From assembly GCA_964550125.1 (NCBI GenBank), contig CAZJWC010000006.1:1-64000 (forward strand): a DNA stretch of 64,000 bases, in the 5' to 3' direction. Below the pieces are notes generated by a model that saw nothing but the letters and a program-made list of their open reading frames with translations, did no database searches and was not told where the DNA came from. Origin of the DNA: CAZJWC01 sp964550125 (lineage in GTDB: Bacteria > Bacillota > Clostridia > Christensenellales > Borkfalkiaceae). Shown here piece by piece: positions 1 to 7,361 of the stretch. How positions within the stretch are numbered: position 1 is the stretch's first letter; each line of letters opens with the position of its first letter. A program made the translations under genes and the position numbers.

Positions 1-47
1 CCCTCGGTGTAACAACCGTACCGGTTCGACTCCGGTCAGCGGCACCA
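1..47 (+). tRNA. tRNA-Leu, 3' part only
   Basis: The window opens inside a tRNA. Visible are a long variable arm (CGGT paired with ACCG), a five-pair T stem with loop TTCGACT, the 3' acceptor strand and an encoded CCA ending at 47. A long variable arm with discriminator A fits leucine; serine tRNAs carry discriminator G. The anticodon lies outside the window, so the isoacceptor is unknown. Confidence 0.8.
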
Positions 48-60
48 CAAAAGTAATCAA

Positions 61-97
61 ATGAACCCTGAGTTTATCCCAGGGTTCATTTTGTTTA
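61..97 (+). terminator. Rho-independent terminator after tRNA-Leu
   Basis: A ten-pair stem (61-70 with 80-89, arm ATGAACCCTG) and a nine-base loop are followed by a T-rich tract, 13 bases after the tRNA CCA end. Confidence 0.8.
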
Positions 98-113
98 AAA
101 AAAACAAATCCTG

Positions 114-143
114 CTGATACACGAAAGTGAGAGGAGCAAACAG
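114..143 (+). repeat. 30-bp repeat, copy 1
   Basis: This is the first of three copies of a 30-bp element that begins CTGATACACGAAAG and ends GGAGCAAACAG. Copies 1 and 2 are identical over the 30 bp and also share most of the next 20 bp (a TTTATATATT-rich stretch). The core can fold as CAC-GAAA-GTG, a GNRA-capped mini-hairpin. With copy 2 it brackets the toxin cassette as a direct repeat. The region from 144 to 301 holds nothing else I recognise. Confidence 0.75.
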
Positions 144-301
144 AAACTTTATATATTTATTTTTCCCATCTTTACTGTTTTTTAGGATCAAATTTCTCAT
201 TGTTAATCAAATTCGAAGCAGTATTATAAGTATAAAGTTCAATAATAATGATTTTATATTGATTTGAATAATCTTCATAAATTTTCTTTTTTCATTTTTA
301 A

Positions 302-736
302 CTATCGATGTTCTCTATTTAATTGATTTAAATCATCTATTTTATATATTCTCTTTAGTCTTTGAGTAAATATATTATCAGATGTAAGTCCACATTTATA
401 AGCATTAATAACATTATTCATTGATAGCTTTTCTAATGAATCATTGTTGTTTTTTTCTTCACATTCAATTAATTTTTTGAAACATTCCATAGGATACAAT
501 GGTATCAAATTAAATGCTGCATTCCATTTTAAATCCAAATCTTCTGAATCTAACCATAATTTATATTTAAGAATTCCCAAATCATCATTAACAATTTTAA
601 TTATATTTTTTTCAATTTCATTCCCTAATTTTCTTGTTTTTTTTGAATTTTCAGGTGTTAAATTATTAAAATCACTTATTTTTTTTATTTCTTTTAATTT
701 TACTTTTATATTTTCCAATACAATATCAAAATTCAT
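302..736 (-). CDS. Putative immunity protein (DUF2019-like, alpha-helical)
   Basis: A 144-residue, lysine-rich, all-helical protein without signal peptide or membrane segment, so probably cytoplasmic. The centre reads like a HEAT-type repeat (a Trp-Leu-Asp-Ser helix followed by Lys-Trp-Asn-Ala-Ala and Leu-Tyr-Pro), the layout I associate with DUF2019 immunity-type proteins. I chose the ATG at 736 because AGGAG precedes it by 10 bases; an in-frame ATG further upstream overlaps the toxin and lacks a site. It is the last gene of the protease-toxin operon, 17 bases after the toxin stop, where cognate immunity genes usually sit. The immunity role is inferred from position and fold. Confidence 0.6.
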   Translation of the reverse strand: MNFDIVLENIKVKLKEIKKISDFNNLTPENSKKTRKLGNEIEKNIIKIVNDDLGILKYKLWLDSEDLDLKWNAAFNLIPLYPMECFKKLIECEEKNNNDSLEKLSMNNVINAYKCGLTSDNIFTQRLKRIYKIDDLNQLNREHR

Positions 737-753
737 TTTATTTTTTCTCCTAC

Positions 754-1923
754 TCATAGCCAAAATGGTGTAATCACCATTTCAGTAGCATATTTGCTCA
801 ATATTTCAATACCTATTTTGTATTGTTCGTTATAAGTCAAAGTGTTAATATATGCTCTATTAGTCATACCATATGCTGGATTATATGAACTATAATATGA
901 AGAAATCTTTACATGTAAATCTTTTGGTATTGCAACTGTATTTTGTGAATTATATACACTTTGAGCTGGATTTATTCCTTTACTAACTGTGTTTTGTTCT
1001 ACAATATGATGCCATTGACCATCATTAACATAATTAGAAGCACTTCCATATTCTTTCTTAAAACTACTATAACTGTCAAAACCTTTAACTTGATTTGAAG
1101 GATTTGATTTAGGGAATAATTGCTTAATTGCACTTGTAATTTTATATGATGCTACTGCTGTCACACCTCCAACAACTGCACCTGCTCCAGCATAACACAA
1201 AACAACATTCCAATCAACTAATCCTTCTTCAATATAAGTTGCAACACCTGCGGTTACTGCTCCACCGATAGCACCTACAGCAACGCCAATGCATGCTGCA
1301 GTTACAAGTTGTCCACCAGGAACAACAGCACAAACTACTCCAACAACTGCGCAAGTAGCAACTGTAGCTATAGTTCCTATTTTACCAGCTGTGGTATTCC
1401 AAACTTTTTTAAGTTTTGAGAAGAAACCACAATTATCAATCATTCCAGCCTCCTCTAATTCACTTAATAATAATGTATCACCATCACCGCAATCAAAAAT
1501 AACATCGAATTCATCATCTAAATCCATGATAATCACACCATAAATTGTATCAATAATTGAAGTTTCCTCATTTGAGATCATTGAAACTGATAGTGAAACT
1601 ATTCCATTCTCATAATCAAATGAACAATTATATCTAGTCAATACATTTTCATCATTACTTTCAGAAATCAGATCTAATTCATATAAATCTGATAACATTA
1701 TTGTATCATATCCAGTAAAATAAATTTTTTCCTCTTCTATTTCTAATTCATAGTTATCAAATAATTGAAAGTTTGAATCAACTAAATTCCTTTCATCTTT
1801 TAATTCCACATCTCTTATTGGTGTAGAAACACTGTTATTATTAGTTACAAATGTACAAACTAACCAAACAGTAACTAAACAAGCACATATTAATGCACTT
1901 AATCTTTTTAATACTTTCTTCAT
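754..1923 (-). CDS. Membrane-anchored polymorphic toxin with C-terminal HNH-type nuclease domain
   Basis: The 389-residue protein has an N-terminal signal/membrane segment (about residues 8-26), an acidic extracytoplasmic domain (about 35-160), a glycine- and alanine-rich hydrophobic region (about 178-260) like the glycine-zipper segments of pore-forming or translocating proteins, and a C-terminal toxin domain (about 281-389). The last has the pattern FDSY, then WHHIVEQ (His305, His306), Asn328, and IPKDLH (His337) followed by SSYYSS, which matches a widespread HNH/WHH-type nuclease toxin domain. The start is the ATG at 1923 with a GAGG site, one base after the protease stop, so the two are translationally coupled. 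DNA is the expected target; neither delivery nor substrate is shown by the sequence. Confidence 0.72.
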   Translation of the reverse strand: MKKVLKRLSALICACLVTVWLVCTFVTNNNSVSTPIRDVELKDERNLVDSNFQLFDNYELEIEEEKIYFTGYDTIMLSDLYELDLISESNDENVLTRYNCSFDYENGIVSLSVSMISNEETSIIDTIYGVIIMDLDDEFDVIFDCGDGDTLLLSELEEAGMIDNCGFFSKLKKVWNTTAGKIGTIATVATCAVVGVVCAVVPGGQLVTAACIGVAVGAIGGAVTAGVATYIEEGLVDWNVVLCYAGAGAVVGGVTAVASYKITSAIKQLFPKSNPSNQVKGFDSYSSFKKEYGSASNYVNDGQWHHIVEQNTVSKGINPAQSVYNSQNTVAIPKDLHVKISSYYSSYNPAYGMTNRAYINTLTYNEQYKIGIEILSKYATEMVITPFWL

Positions 1924-1924
1924 T

Positions 1925-2638
1925 TTATTCCTCTTTTATAAAGTCTTTGATTGTATCTAATGGAATTGAATAAGTAAATCCATAATTAACATTTCCTTGA
2001 TTATCTTTAGTTCTAAAAGTAGTTATTCCAATGAGCTGTCCTTTATCATTTAGCAATGCTCCACCACTATTTCCAGATGAAATATTAATATCAGCCTGAA
2101 TTACTAGTCTTGATATTTCATCATATTTAATATTCACAAGTGGAACGCTAATTACTCCTTCACTAATACCAATTCCATAATTAGATGTATTTCCAATAGC
2201 ATATATTTTATCACCATAAGAACATTTATTTTTAGAAAATTTAATAGGATTATATTTTATTGAATTATCGCCAATTTCTAAAATAGCTAAATCTAATTCA
2301 ATATCATATTTTAAAAGGCTTGCACTTTGATAGTCTTCTTTTGTCGCAAATCTGATTTCATAATTGTCAAAAGTATTCGTTTCACCTAATCTAGTATAAC
2401 AAATAACATGTGCATTCGTAATAATAAGGCCATCACTATTATAAATAATACCTGTTCCAAAAGACTCTCCAATATCTTCACTACTAGCCTTCACTTCAAT
2501 AATTGAATCGATAGTCTTATTAAATATCTTATTCGGATTTAAACAAAAGAAATGTTCAACAACAACAAATATTATTAATCCTAAAATAATCAAATTATAA
2601 ATTGTAAATATTATTAAATTCCGTTTTTTATTTTTCAT
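1925..2638 (-). CDS. Membrane-anchored trypsin-like serine protease (HtrA/DegP type, no PDZ)
   Basis: A 237-residue protein with an N-terminal membrane segment (about residues 8-28) and a chymotrypsin-fold domain facing outward. The triad is visible: His77 in TNAHVI, Asp116 in LDLAIL and Ser191 in GNSGGAL. The chain ends right after the protease domain, so the PDZ domain of DegP/HtrA is absent. I chose the ATG at 2638 (AAGAGG six to seven bases upstream) over a TTG six codons earlier. It is the first gene of the toxin operon. Processing or release of the toxin encoded next is an attractive inference; general stress proteolysis is the alternative. Confidence 0.78.
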   Translation of the reverse strand: MKNKKRNLIIFTIYNLIILGLIIFVVVEHFFCLNPNKIFNKTIDSIIEVKASSEDIGESFGTGIIYNSDGLIITNAHVICYTRLGETNTFDNYEIRFATKEDYQSASLLKYDIELDLAILEIGDNSIKYNPIKFSKNKCSYGDKIYAIGNTSNYGIGISEGVISVPLVNIKYDEISRLVIQADINISSGNSGGALLNDKGQLIGITTFRTKDNQGNVNYGFTYSIPLDTIKDFIKEE

Positions 2639-2723
2639 AAAACCCCTCTTATGCAATTCTAAAAATCAATATACATCTAAAACAATTTCATTCTACAACT
2701 TTTACCATTTTTTGTAAACATCT

Positions 2724-2752
2724 ATTGTATAAAAAACAATTATTTTTAACAA
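2724..2752 (-). promoter_or_regulatory. SigA-type promoter of the protease-toxin-immunity operon
   Basis: On the minus strand TTGTTA (2747-2752) and TACAAT (2724-2729) are separated by 17 bases, about 86 bases upstream of the protease ATG. Confidence 0.6.
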
Positions 2753-2784
2753 ACAAGTATGTAAATTTTGATAAATCAATATAA

Positions 2785-2890
2785 AATTTTCGTTTCAAAT
2801 TTATAACGCATTGTGATAAAATTTATAATTTTAAATGTAAGGAAAAGAAAGCAAAAAGATTTAGTAAAGTTTAATGTCCTAAATACAAAA
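2785..2890 (+). pseudogene. Decayed copy of the promoter and 5' end of the gene at 3122
   Basis: About 105 bp align with 3050-3155. Both have the block ATTGTGATAAAATTT, a purine-rich ribosome site and the stretch that in the intact copy encodes the first zinc-ribbon codons (CCTAAAT is shared). In this copy the ATG is lost, stops interrupt the frame, and homology ends abruptly just before repeat copy 2. A -35/-10 pair (TTTCAA, 17 bases, TAAAAT) survives. Confidence 0.7.
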
Positions 2891-2897
2891 AAATTTA

Positions 2898-2927
2898 CTG
2901 ATACACGAAAGTGAGAGGAGCAAACAG
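2898..2927 (+). repeat. 30-bp repeat, copy 2
   Basis: Identical to copy 1 (114-143) over 30 bp, with similarity continuing about 20 bp downstream. It lies immediately after the decayed gene fragment. The 2657-3121 interval otherwise holds the operon promoter, this fragment, repeat copy 3 and the promoter of the next gene. Confidence 0.75.
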
Positions 2928-2997
2928 ATTTTTTATATATTCATTTTCCACTCCTCAACCCACTTTTATCTACCTTATACCCTCATAGACCACTTTA

Positions 2998-3027
2998 CTG
3001 ATACACGAAAGCGTGAGGAGCAAACAG
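2998..3027 (+). repeat. 30-bp repeat, copy 3 (two substitutions)
   Basis: It lies exactly 100 bp after copy 2 and is preceded, like that copy, by TTTACTG or a close variant. It differs at two positions, which turn the mini-hairpin from CAC-GAAA-GTG into CACG-AAAG-CGTG, so pairing potential is kept. Confidence 0.72.
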
Positions 3028-3059
3028 ATTTAAATGAAAAAATATCATAAAATTTGCTA

Positions 3060-3088
3060 TTGCAATTTATAATGTATTGTGATAAAAT
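3060..3088 (+). promoter_or_regulatory. Promoter of the zinc-ribbon/TPR gene
   Basis: TTGCAA (3060-3065), a 17-base spacer and TAAAAT (3083-3088) stand 33 bases before the ATG. AAAGGAG follows as the ribosome binding site. Confidence 0.6.
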
Positions 3089-3121
3089 TTTTATAATCTT
3101 ATATGAAAGGAGAAAAGAGTA

Positions 3122-4072
3122 ATGGGATTGAGTAAAGGTAAATGCCCTAAATGTAACGAACTTATCGAGTATGATAGTTTACAAGACACGGGTGTATGCG
3201 AAAAATGTGGACACGCATTTATTGCCAGCGATATAAAAAAAGAGGACGAATTTGACATTGACCCTGACAGTTTTGAAACCTTGCAAAAAAAGGCTGTTGT
3301 ATATTTAAGTATTGAAGAATACGACAAAGCAAAACAAACCTGTCAAAAAATTATATATCTATATCCCGATATGGTATTTGGTTGGTTTGGACTTGCAAAA
3401 GCAATTTCAAAAGGTTTTTCTTCCACTAAAAACTATGAAGTTACCATGAAAAACCTTGATAAAGCAATATCTCTTGCTAGCCCGAAGGAACTTGCCTACA
3501 TAAGACAAAACTCAAAAGGTTTTGCAAACGAAAAGAAACTAAAAGCATACAGAGAATCAAAAAAGAAAAAAAATATTATAGTTATTTGCACTTGCGTAGT
3601 CCTTGCCGTTTTAGGCATCATACTTTTAATTTGTGGAGCATCTTATAACACAAATATACCCAAGGGAACAAACTACAATATTGTCAACGGCAAAGAATAT
3701 GACCGTTCGACAGGTTCGGCACTTATGGTTGGTGGAATTGTAACCCTAGTAGTTGGAATTGTTTGTGTTGCGTTGTGGTTTGCATTTTTATTCCTTAAAC
3801 AAAAAATTCAATCGACAATGGATAAACCTTTACAAACTACTGATTATGAAAATGACGATTATGTAGAATCATATTTAAAGAACGAGGCAAAAAAGAAAGC
3901 ACTACAAAAACAAAAAGCACAACAACAAGCACAAGCCAAGGCTAAACAACAAGCGCTTGAGCAAGAAAACACCTTTTCACAAGCACAGAAAAAACTACCT
4001 AGCGACTTACTATTAGACCTCCCCTTTGAAGCACCAAAACCTAAAAAGAAGCGTGATGATTTCCACGGATAA
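3122..4072 (+). CDS. Zinc-ribbon/TPR membrane protein of unknown function
   Basis: The 316-residue protein has an N-terminal zinc ribbon (Cys8, Cys11, Cys26, Cys29), a single TPR-like helical pair (about 50-110), two membrane segments (about 150-172 and 201-226), and a C-terminal tail rich in Gln, Lys and Ala that should form a coiled coil. Zinc-ribbon plus membrane proteins of this type are common hypothetical genes in gut Clostridia. The start has AAAGGAG eight to nine bases upstream. It is a single gene with its own promoter and terminator. I do not recognise a specific function. Confidence 0.75.
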   Translation: MGLSKGKCPKCNELIEYDSLQDTGVCEKCGHAFIASDIKKEDEFDIDPDSFETLQKKAVVYLSIEEYDKAKQTCQKIIYLYPDMVFGWFGLAKAISKGFSSTKNYEVTMKNLDKAISLASPKELAYIRQNSKGFANEKKLKAYRESKKKKNIIVICTCVVLAVLGIILLICGASYNTNIPKGTNYNIVNGKEYDRSTGSALMVGGIVTLVVGIVCVALWFAFLFLKQKIQSTMDKPLQTTDYENDDYVESYLKNEAKKKALQKQKAQQQAQAKAKQQALEQENTFSQAQKKLPSDLLLDLPFEAPKPKKKRDDFHG

Positions 4073-4080
4073 TATAAAAA

Positions 4081-4110
4081 AAGCCAAACACAAGTTTGGC
4101 TTTTTTATTT
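4081..4110. terminator. Bidirectional terminator
   Basis: AAGCCAAAC (4081-4089) pairs with GTTTGGCTT (4094-4102) over a four-base loop, with A-rich and T-rich flanks, between convergent genes ending at 4072 and 4105. Confidence 0.8.
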
Positions 4111-4938
4111 TTTTAAATTTCTTTTATAGTGAAACAGGTATTGCTGATATATGCCTGCATTTTCTTTGAAAAGTTGAACGAAGAAATTAGATATTTTATT
4201 CCTATCTTTAAGCAAACCCTTAAAATCCTCAACATATATCTTTTCAATCCAAGTATCAACAGGGAAGGAATCCAGCCTATTAAAACCGAAAAGTAAAATA
4301 CAATTTGCAACCTTTTCTCCTATACCTTTAAAGGTAAGCAGTCTATTTTTAAGTTCGATTGTAGATAAACCGTCAAATTGTGAAAGTCCTTCAACTTGCA
4401 ATCTTTTTGCCGTTAATAAAATATATTCCGCACGATAACCTGTCCCCAAACTTTTATAAAACTCAACCGTTTGAGTAGCCAACTTATCCAACGAAGGAAA
4501 GGAATAATACTCCTCCTGTTCAAAACTTCTTTTTTTACCCAAAGCCATACAAAGTTTTTCAATTATTCCTTTAATACGAGGAATATTATTGTTTTGAGAA
4601 ATGATAAATGAGATTATCATTTCAAATTTATCCTGCTTTAAAATACGGACACCTTTTCCACAATGAGCAGACTTTTCTACAATTTTATATGAATAATTTT
4701 TTGAGTTATCCACAATTTTTGCGTAGTCTGTTGACAAGTCAAAGTAATTTTTGAAATAGTCAAAATCTTCGTCATTACAAGTAAAATAGGTATATTCACT
4801 ATCACAATACAGATAAACTGCCTTATCGAGGGTATTTACAAGATACCCCTTTTTATAATGTCTATAACGAAAAACTTGTCCACACTCTAAAACATCTTGT
4901 GGATTAAAGTATTTTTTGGGAAAAATATGTGTTTGCAT
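4105..4938 (-). CDS. ogg: 8-oxoguanine DNA glycosylase/AP lyase (OGG1-like, HhH-GPD)
   Basis: The 277 residues match the bacterial OGG1-type glycosylase layout: an N-terminal domain with GQVFRY (about 20-25), an SFIISQNNN segment (about 110-118) and a helix-hairpin-helix GIGEKVANC carrying the Schiff-base lysine (Lys209). The catalytic Asp228 is in FPVDTW. The enzyme removes 8-oxoguanine paired with cytosine and nicks the abasic site. Length is normal for the family. It is a single minus-strand gene, convergent with its left neighbour and divergent from the membrane-protein gene at 5028. Confidence 0.9.
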   Translation of the reverse strand: MQTHIFPKKYFNPQDVLECGQVFRYRHYKKGYLVNTLDKAVYLYCDSEYTYFTCNDEDFDYFKNYFDLSTDYAKIVDNSKNYSYKIVEKSAHCGKGVRILKQDKFEMIISFIISQNNNIPRIKGIIEKLCMALGKKRSFEQEEYYSFPSLDKLATQTVEFYKSLGTGYRAEYILLTAKRLQVEGLSQFDGLSTIELKNRLLTFKGIGEKVANCILLFGFNRLDSFPVDTWIEKIYVEDFKGLLKDRNKISNFFVQLFKENAGIYQQYLFHYKRNLKK

Positions 4939-5027
4939 AAAACCACCTTTTATAAAATTATATCACAATTAAATTATCTTGCCAAATTTTTTATATTGTT
5001 ATATAATTTAATTATTGAGGTGAAAAA

Positions 5028-5813
5028 ATGGAAAACGAACAACCTAAAAAAAGAACTTTTAAAGAAAAGGTAGCCGACCTAATATATAAAATTCTTCAAA
5101 TTGTAAACATTATTTACGCTTGTTATTTAACTTATAGCATAATTAAAATGGGAAAAACCTATTATGATAAACCAACTATATTCAATATGATAATTTTGAT
5201 TTTATCAATTTTGGCGTTTATTGCCTCTATCGTTTTGATTATAATCGGTTTGCAACGTGGTATGGACAAAGCCAAAAAAAAGGCAATAAAAAAGCCACTT
5301 AAATCTTTTAAAAAGATTTTAAAAATCTTCGTAACCCTAATCACTTTATATGTTGCTATACAAACTTTATACCTTGCTCACAAAAACGGAGCGTCCGTAA
5401 CTGAAATTACTTTGGCATGGACTTCGATAGGTAGTAACCTGTTATCACTTTTACTTACCTATATACTTTATTATATAAATAAAACCACCAAAAAAGTTGT
5501 AGGCAACATTAAGGAAAGTGCAGTTGAGTTAAAGCAAAGTGCTGTTAATAAAAAGGAAAATATAAAGAATTCATTTTCCTCTTTAAAAGATAAACTAACA
5601 TTAAAAAAGAAGGAAAACGAAGGCGAAGACAATGTTGAGCAGACACTTGATTCAACCGAAGACGACACAAACGGTGAAGACACCATTTGCGAAAAAGAAG
5701 AACAGCAAAACAACAATAACGGAGATGACGAAGCCAAGAGCGACTCATTACGCAACAAAATTGCCAACCTAAAAAACAAAATATTTTGCAAGGATAAAAA
5801 AAATGTACAATAA
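5028..5813 (+). CDS. Multi-spanning membrane protein with charged C-terminal tail, unknown function
   Basis: A 261-residue protein with about four hydrophobic segments (roughly 18-40, 52-76, 98-120 and 128-150), then a long, very charged tail (about 160-261) with Lys-rich and Glu/Asp-rich stretches and poly-Asn, predicted cytoplasmic and partly coiled coil. The start has GAGGTG seven bases upstream. It overlaps the following HAD phosphatase gene by 11 bases, so the two form an operon. No family was recognised. Confidence 0.7.
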   Translation: MENEQPKKRTFKEKVADLIYKILQIVNIIYACYLTYSIIKMGKTYYDKPTIFNMIILILSILAFIASIVLIIIGLQRGMDKAKKKAIKKPLKSFKKILKIFVTLITLYVAIQTLYLAHKNGASVTEITLAWTSIGSNLLSLLLTYILYYINKTTKKVVGNIKESAVELKQSAVNKKENIKNSFSSLKDKLTLKKKENEGEDNVEQTLDSTEDDTNGEDTICEKEEQQNNNNGDDEAKSDSLRNKIANLKNKIFCKDKKNVQ

Positions 5814-6513
5814 TATTATTTTTGACCTATACGGAACTTTGATTGATATTAAAACAGATGAATACGATTTAAAACTTTGGGAACAAATGAAAAAGATATT
5901 TGCCTTTTACGGTGCAGAAGGAAATGCAGAGGAATTGAAAGAGGCATTTTTTAAAGATTATGACAGGCAAATTGAACAAGGAAAAAAGAAGTTTGAAAAT
6001 CCTGAAATTGACATAATAAAGGCATTACAAAACACGACAAAAGTGTTTGGTGGAAAGTTATCAACCATTGAGGGTAAGCACTTTGCACAAACTATGAGAG
6101 CGTTATCAATGGTACACATCAGTTTATTTGACAACACGATTGAAATTTTAAAAAGCCTTAAAAAGAAAAACAAAAAGATTTATCTTCTTTCAAACGCACA
6201 ATCGTGTTTTACGAATATTGAATTTGAAAGACTTGGACTTAAAAAGTATTTTGACGGAATATTCTATTCTTCCGATTATAAAGTTTCAAAACCCGACAAG
6301 AGATATTTTGAGTTGCTTTTTAACAAATTCAAACTTAAAAAGGAAGAAAGCATTTACATAGGTAATGACTTAAAATCCGACGTAAAAGGTGCTAACAATT
6401 TTGGAATTGACTGTATTTATATTAGAGGGGAAGTAGAAGATGCGGACAAAAAGGCAACTTATGTTGTAACGGACGGAAATACAAAAGACATATTAAATAT
6501 ATGTTTAAAGTAA
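5803..6513 (+). CDS. HAD-superfamily hydrolase (YjjG-like phosphatase)
   Basis: A 236-residue HAD subfamily IA phosphatase. Motif I is FDLYGTL with nucleophile Asp8, motif II LLSNAQ, the motif III lysine is in SKPDKRYF, and motif IV is GNDLKSDVKGA. The second catalytic acid, Asp in classical members, is replaced by Tyr (DLYGT), as in several YjjG-type enzymes that act on nucleoside monophosphates or similar small phosphates. The start overlaps the end of the preceding membrane-protein gene. The substrate cannot be read from the sequence. Confidence 0.82.
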   Translation: MYNNIIFDLYGTLIDIKTDEYDLKLWEQMKKIFAFYGAEGNAEELKEAFFKDYDRQIEQGKKKFENPEIDIIKALQNTTKVFGGKLSTIEGKHFAQTMRALSMVHISLFDNTIEILKSLKKKNKKIYLLSNAQSCFTNIEFERLGLKKYFDGIFYSSDYKVSKPDKRYFELLFNKFKLKKEESIYIGNDLKSDVKGANNFGIDCIYIRGEVEDADKKATYVVTDGNTKDILNICLK

Positions 6514-6520
6514 AAAAATA

Positions 6521-6550
6521 ACGGATAGTATATTTACTATCCGTTTTAAT
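6521..6550. terminator. Bidirectional terminator
   Basis: ACGGATAGTA (6521-6530) pairs with 6535-6544 and is followed by TTTTAATTTTT. It separates the HAD gene from the convergent rpmA gene. Confidence 0.8.
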
Positions 6551-6557
6551 TTTTCAA

Positions 6558-6836
6558 TTAGTTTTCTTTAGCGTAAACGCTAACTTTCTTTTTATCTTTG
6601 CCCACTCTTTCAAACTTAACAACGCCGTCAATCAATGCAAACAAAGTATCATCTTTACCGATACCAACGTTGTTACCGGGATTGATTGCAGTACCTCTTT
6701 GTCTAACAATGATGCTACCAGCCAATACAGATTGTCCGTCTTGACGTTTAACGCCTAAACGCTTTGCTTCACTGTCTCTACCGTTGTGTGATGAACCAGT
6801 ACCTTTTTTATGAGCAAATAAACGAATTAATAACAT
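6558..6836 (-). CDS. rpmA: 50S ribosomal protein L27
   Basis: 92 residues with the L27 signature (GRDSEAKRLGVKR, then RQRGTAINPGNNVGIGKDDTLFA). The N terminus MLLIRLF precedes AHKKGTGSS; this is the Firmicutes-type extension that the protease Prp must remove so that the mature N terminus can reach the peptidyl-transferase centre. The extension is shorter than usual and ends in a single Phe. It lies 27 bases after rplU, with no prp (ysxB) gene between them. A clear AGGAGG-type site precedes the start. Confidence 0.97.
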   Translation of the reverse strand: MLLIRLFAHKKGTGSSHNGRDSEAKRLGVKRQDGQSVLAGSIIVRQRGTAINPGNNVGIGKDDTLFALIDGVVKFERVGKDKKKVSVYAKEN

Positions 6837-6863
6837 TTATTTTGTCCTCCTAAATAAATCTGC

Positions 6864-7169
6864 TTACAATGAAATCTTTTCGATTTTCACTGCTGTGAAA
6901 GGCTGTCTATGACCTTGCTTTTTACGCTCATTCTTTTTAGCCTTGTACTTGAAAACGATAATCTTTCTAAACTTATCTTGTGCTTCTACTTTTCCTGTAA
7001 CTTTAGCATTAGCAACTGCTTTGCCAACTTTAACACCGTTATCATCAGAAACCATAACTACGTTAAATTCAACTTCAGCACCAATTTCTGCATTAAGTTT
7101 TTCAACTCTAACGATATCGCCTTCAGCAACCTTATATTGCTTATTTCCATTTTCAATAATCGCGTACAA
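6864..7169 (-). CDS. rplU: 50S ribosomal protein L21
   Basis: 101 residues, the usual length, starting YAIIENGNKQYKV and ending with the KHR-type tail (KKQGHRQPFTAVKIEKI). The start is a TTG at 7169: the reading frame stays open further upstream, but only this codon has AGGAGG nine bases before it and matches the conserved L21 N terminus. L21 binds 23S rRNA early in 50S assembly. It is co-transcribed with rpmA; the usual neighbour rng lies upstream but is separated by an inserted lipoprotein gene and a short plus-strand gene. Confidence 0.95.
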   Translation of the reverse strand: MYAIIENGNKQYKVAEGDIVRVEKLNAEIGAEVEFNVVMVSDDNGVKVGKAVANAKVTGKVEAQDKFRKIIVFKYKAKKNERKKQGHRQPFTAVKIEKISL

Positions 7170-7274
7170 AATTTTATACCTCCTCTTGCCAGTCTCGTCG
7201 TTGTCAAAGGCGTCAACAATGTGAACTTTTACTGCCCGATACGAACGGCTCGATGTATAAATTAACATAATAGC
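7170..7274 (-). promoter_or_regulatory. Leader of rplU, possible L21 autoregulatory leader
   Basis: About 100 bases separate the likely transcription start from the TTG. The leader contains an imperfect hairpin (TTGTTGACG... with CAACGACGA-type partners) just before GGCAAGAGGAGG. Ribosomal-protein leaders in front of rplU are known in Bacillota; I see the layout but cannot match the covariance model by eye. Confidence 0.4.
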
Positions 7275-7287
7275 AACTATTTGTCAA
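7264..7287 (-). promoter_or_regulatory. Promoter of rplU-rpmA
   Basis: A perfect -35 TTGACA (7282-7287 on the minus strand) is followed after 17 bases by the weaker -10 TAATTT. Confidence 0.5.
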
Positions 7288-7361
7288 GCAAAAATGAATA
7301 TTATTGCGATAAATGGTAAAACTTTAATTTGTAACATATTTTTGAAAAAAGGAGTAAAATT

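Noticed and set aside
2898..3027. Two 30-bp repeats with a 70-bp spacer, reminiscent of a CRISPR array
   Set aside because: Only two adjacent copies, the third is 2.8 kb away, the spacer is too long, and no cas gene is present.
6909..7265. Open frames on the plus strand opposite rplU
   Set aside because: They mirror the coding strand of a certain ribosomal protein gene and lack start signals.
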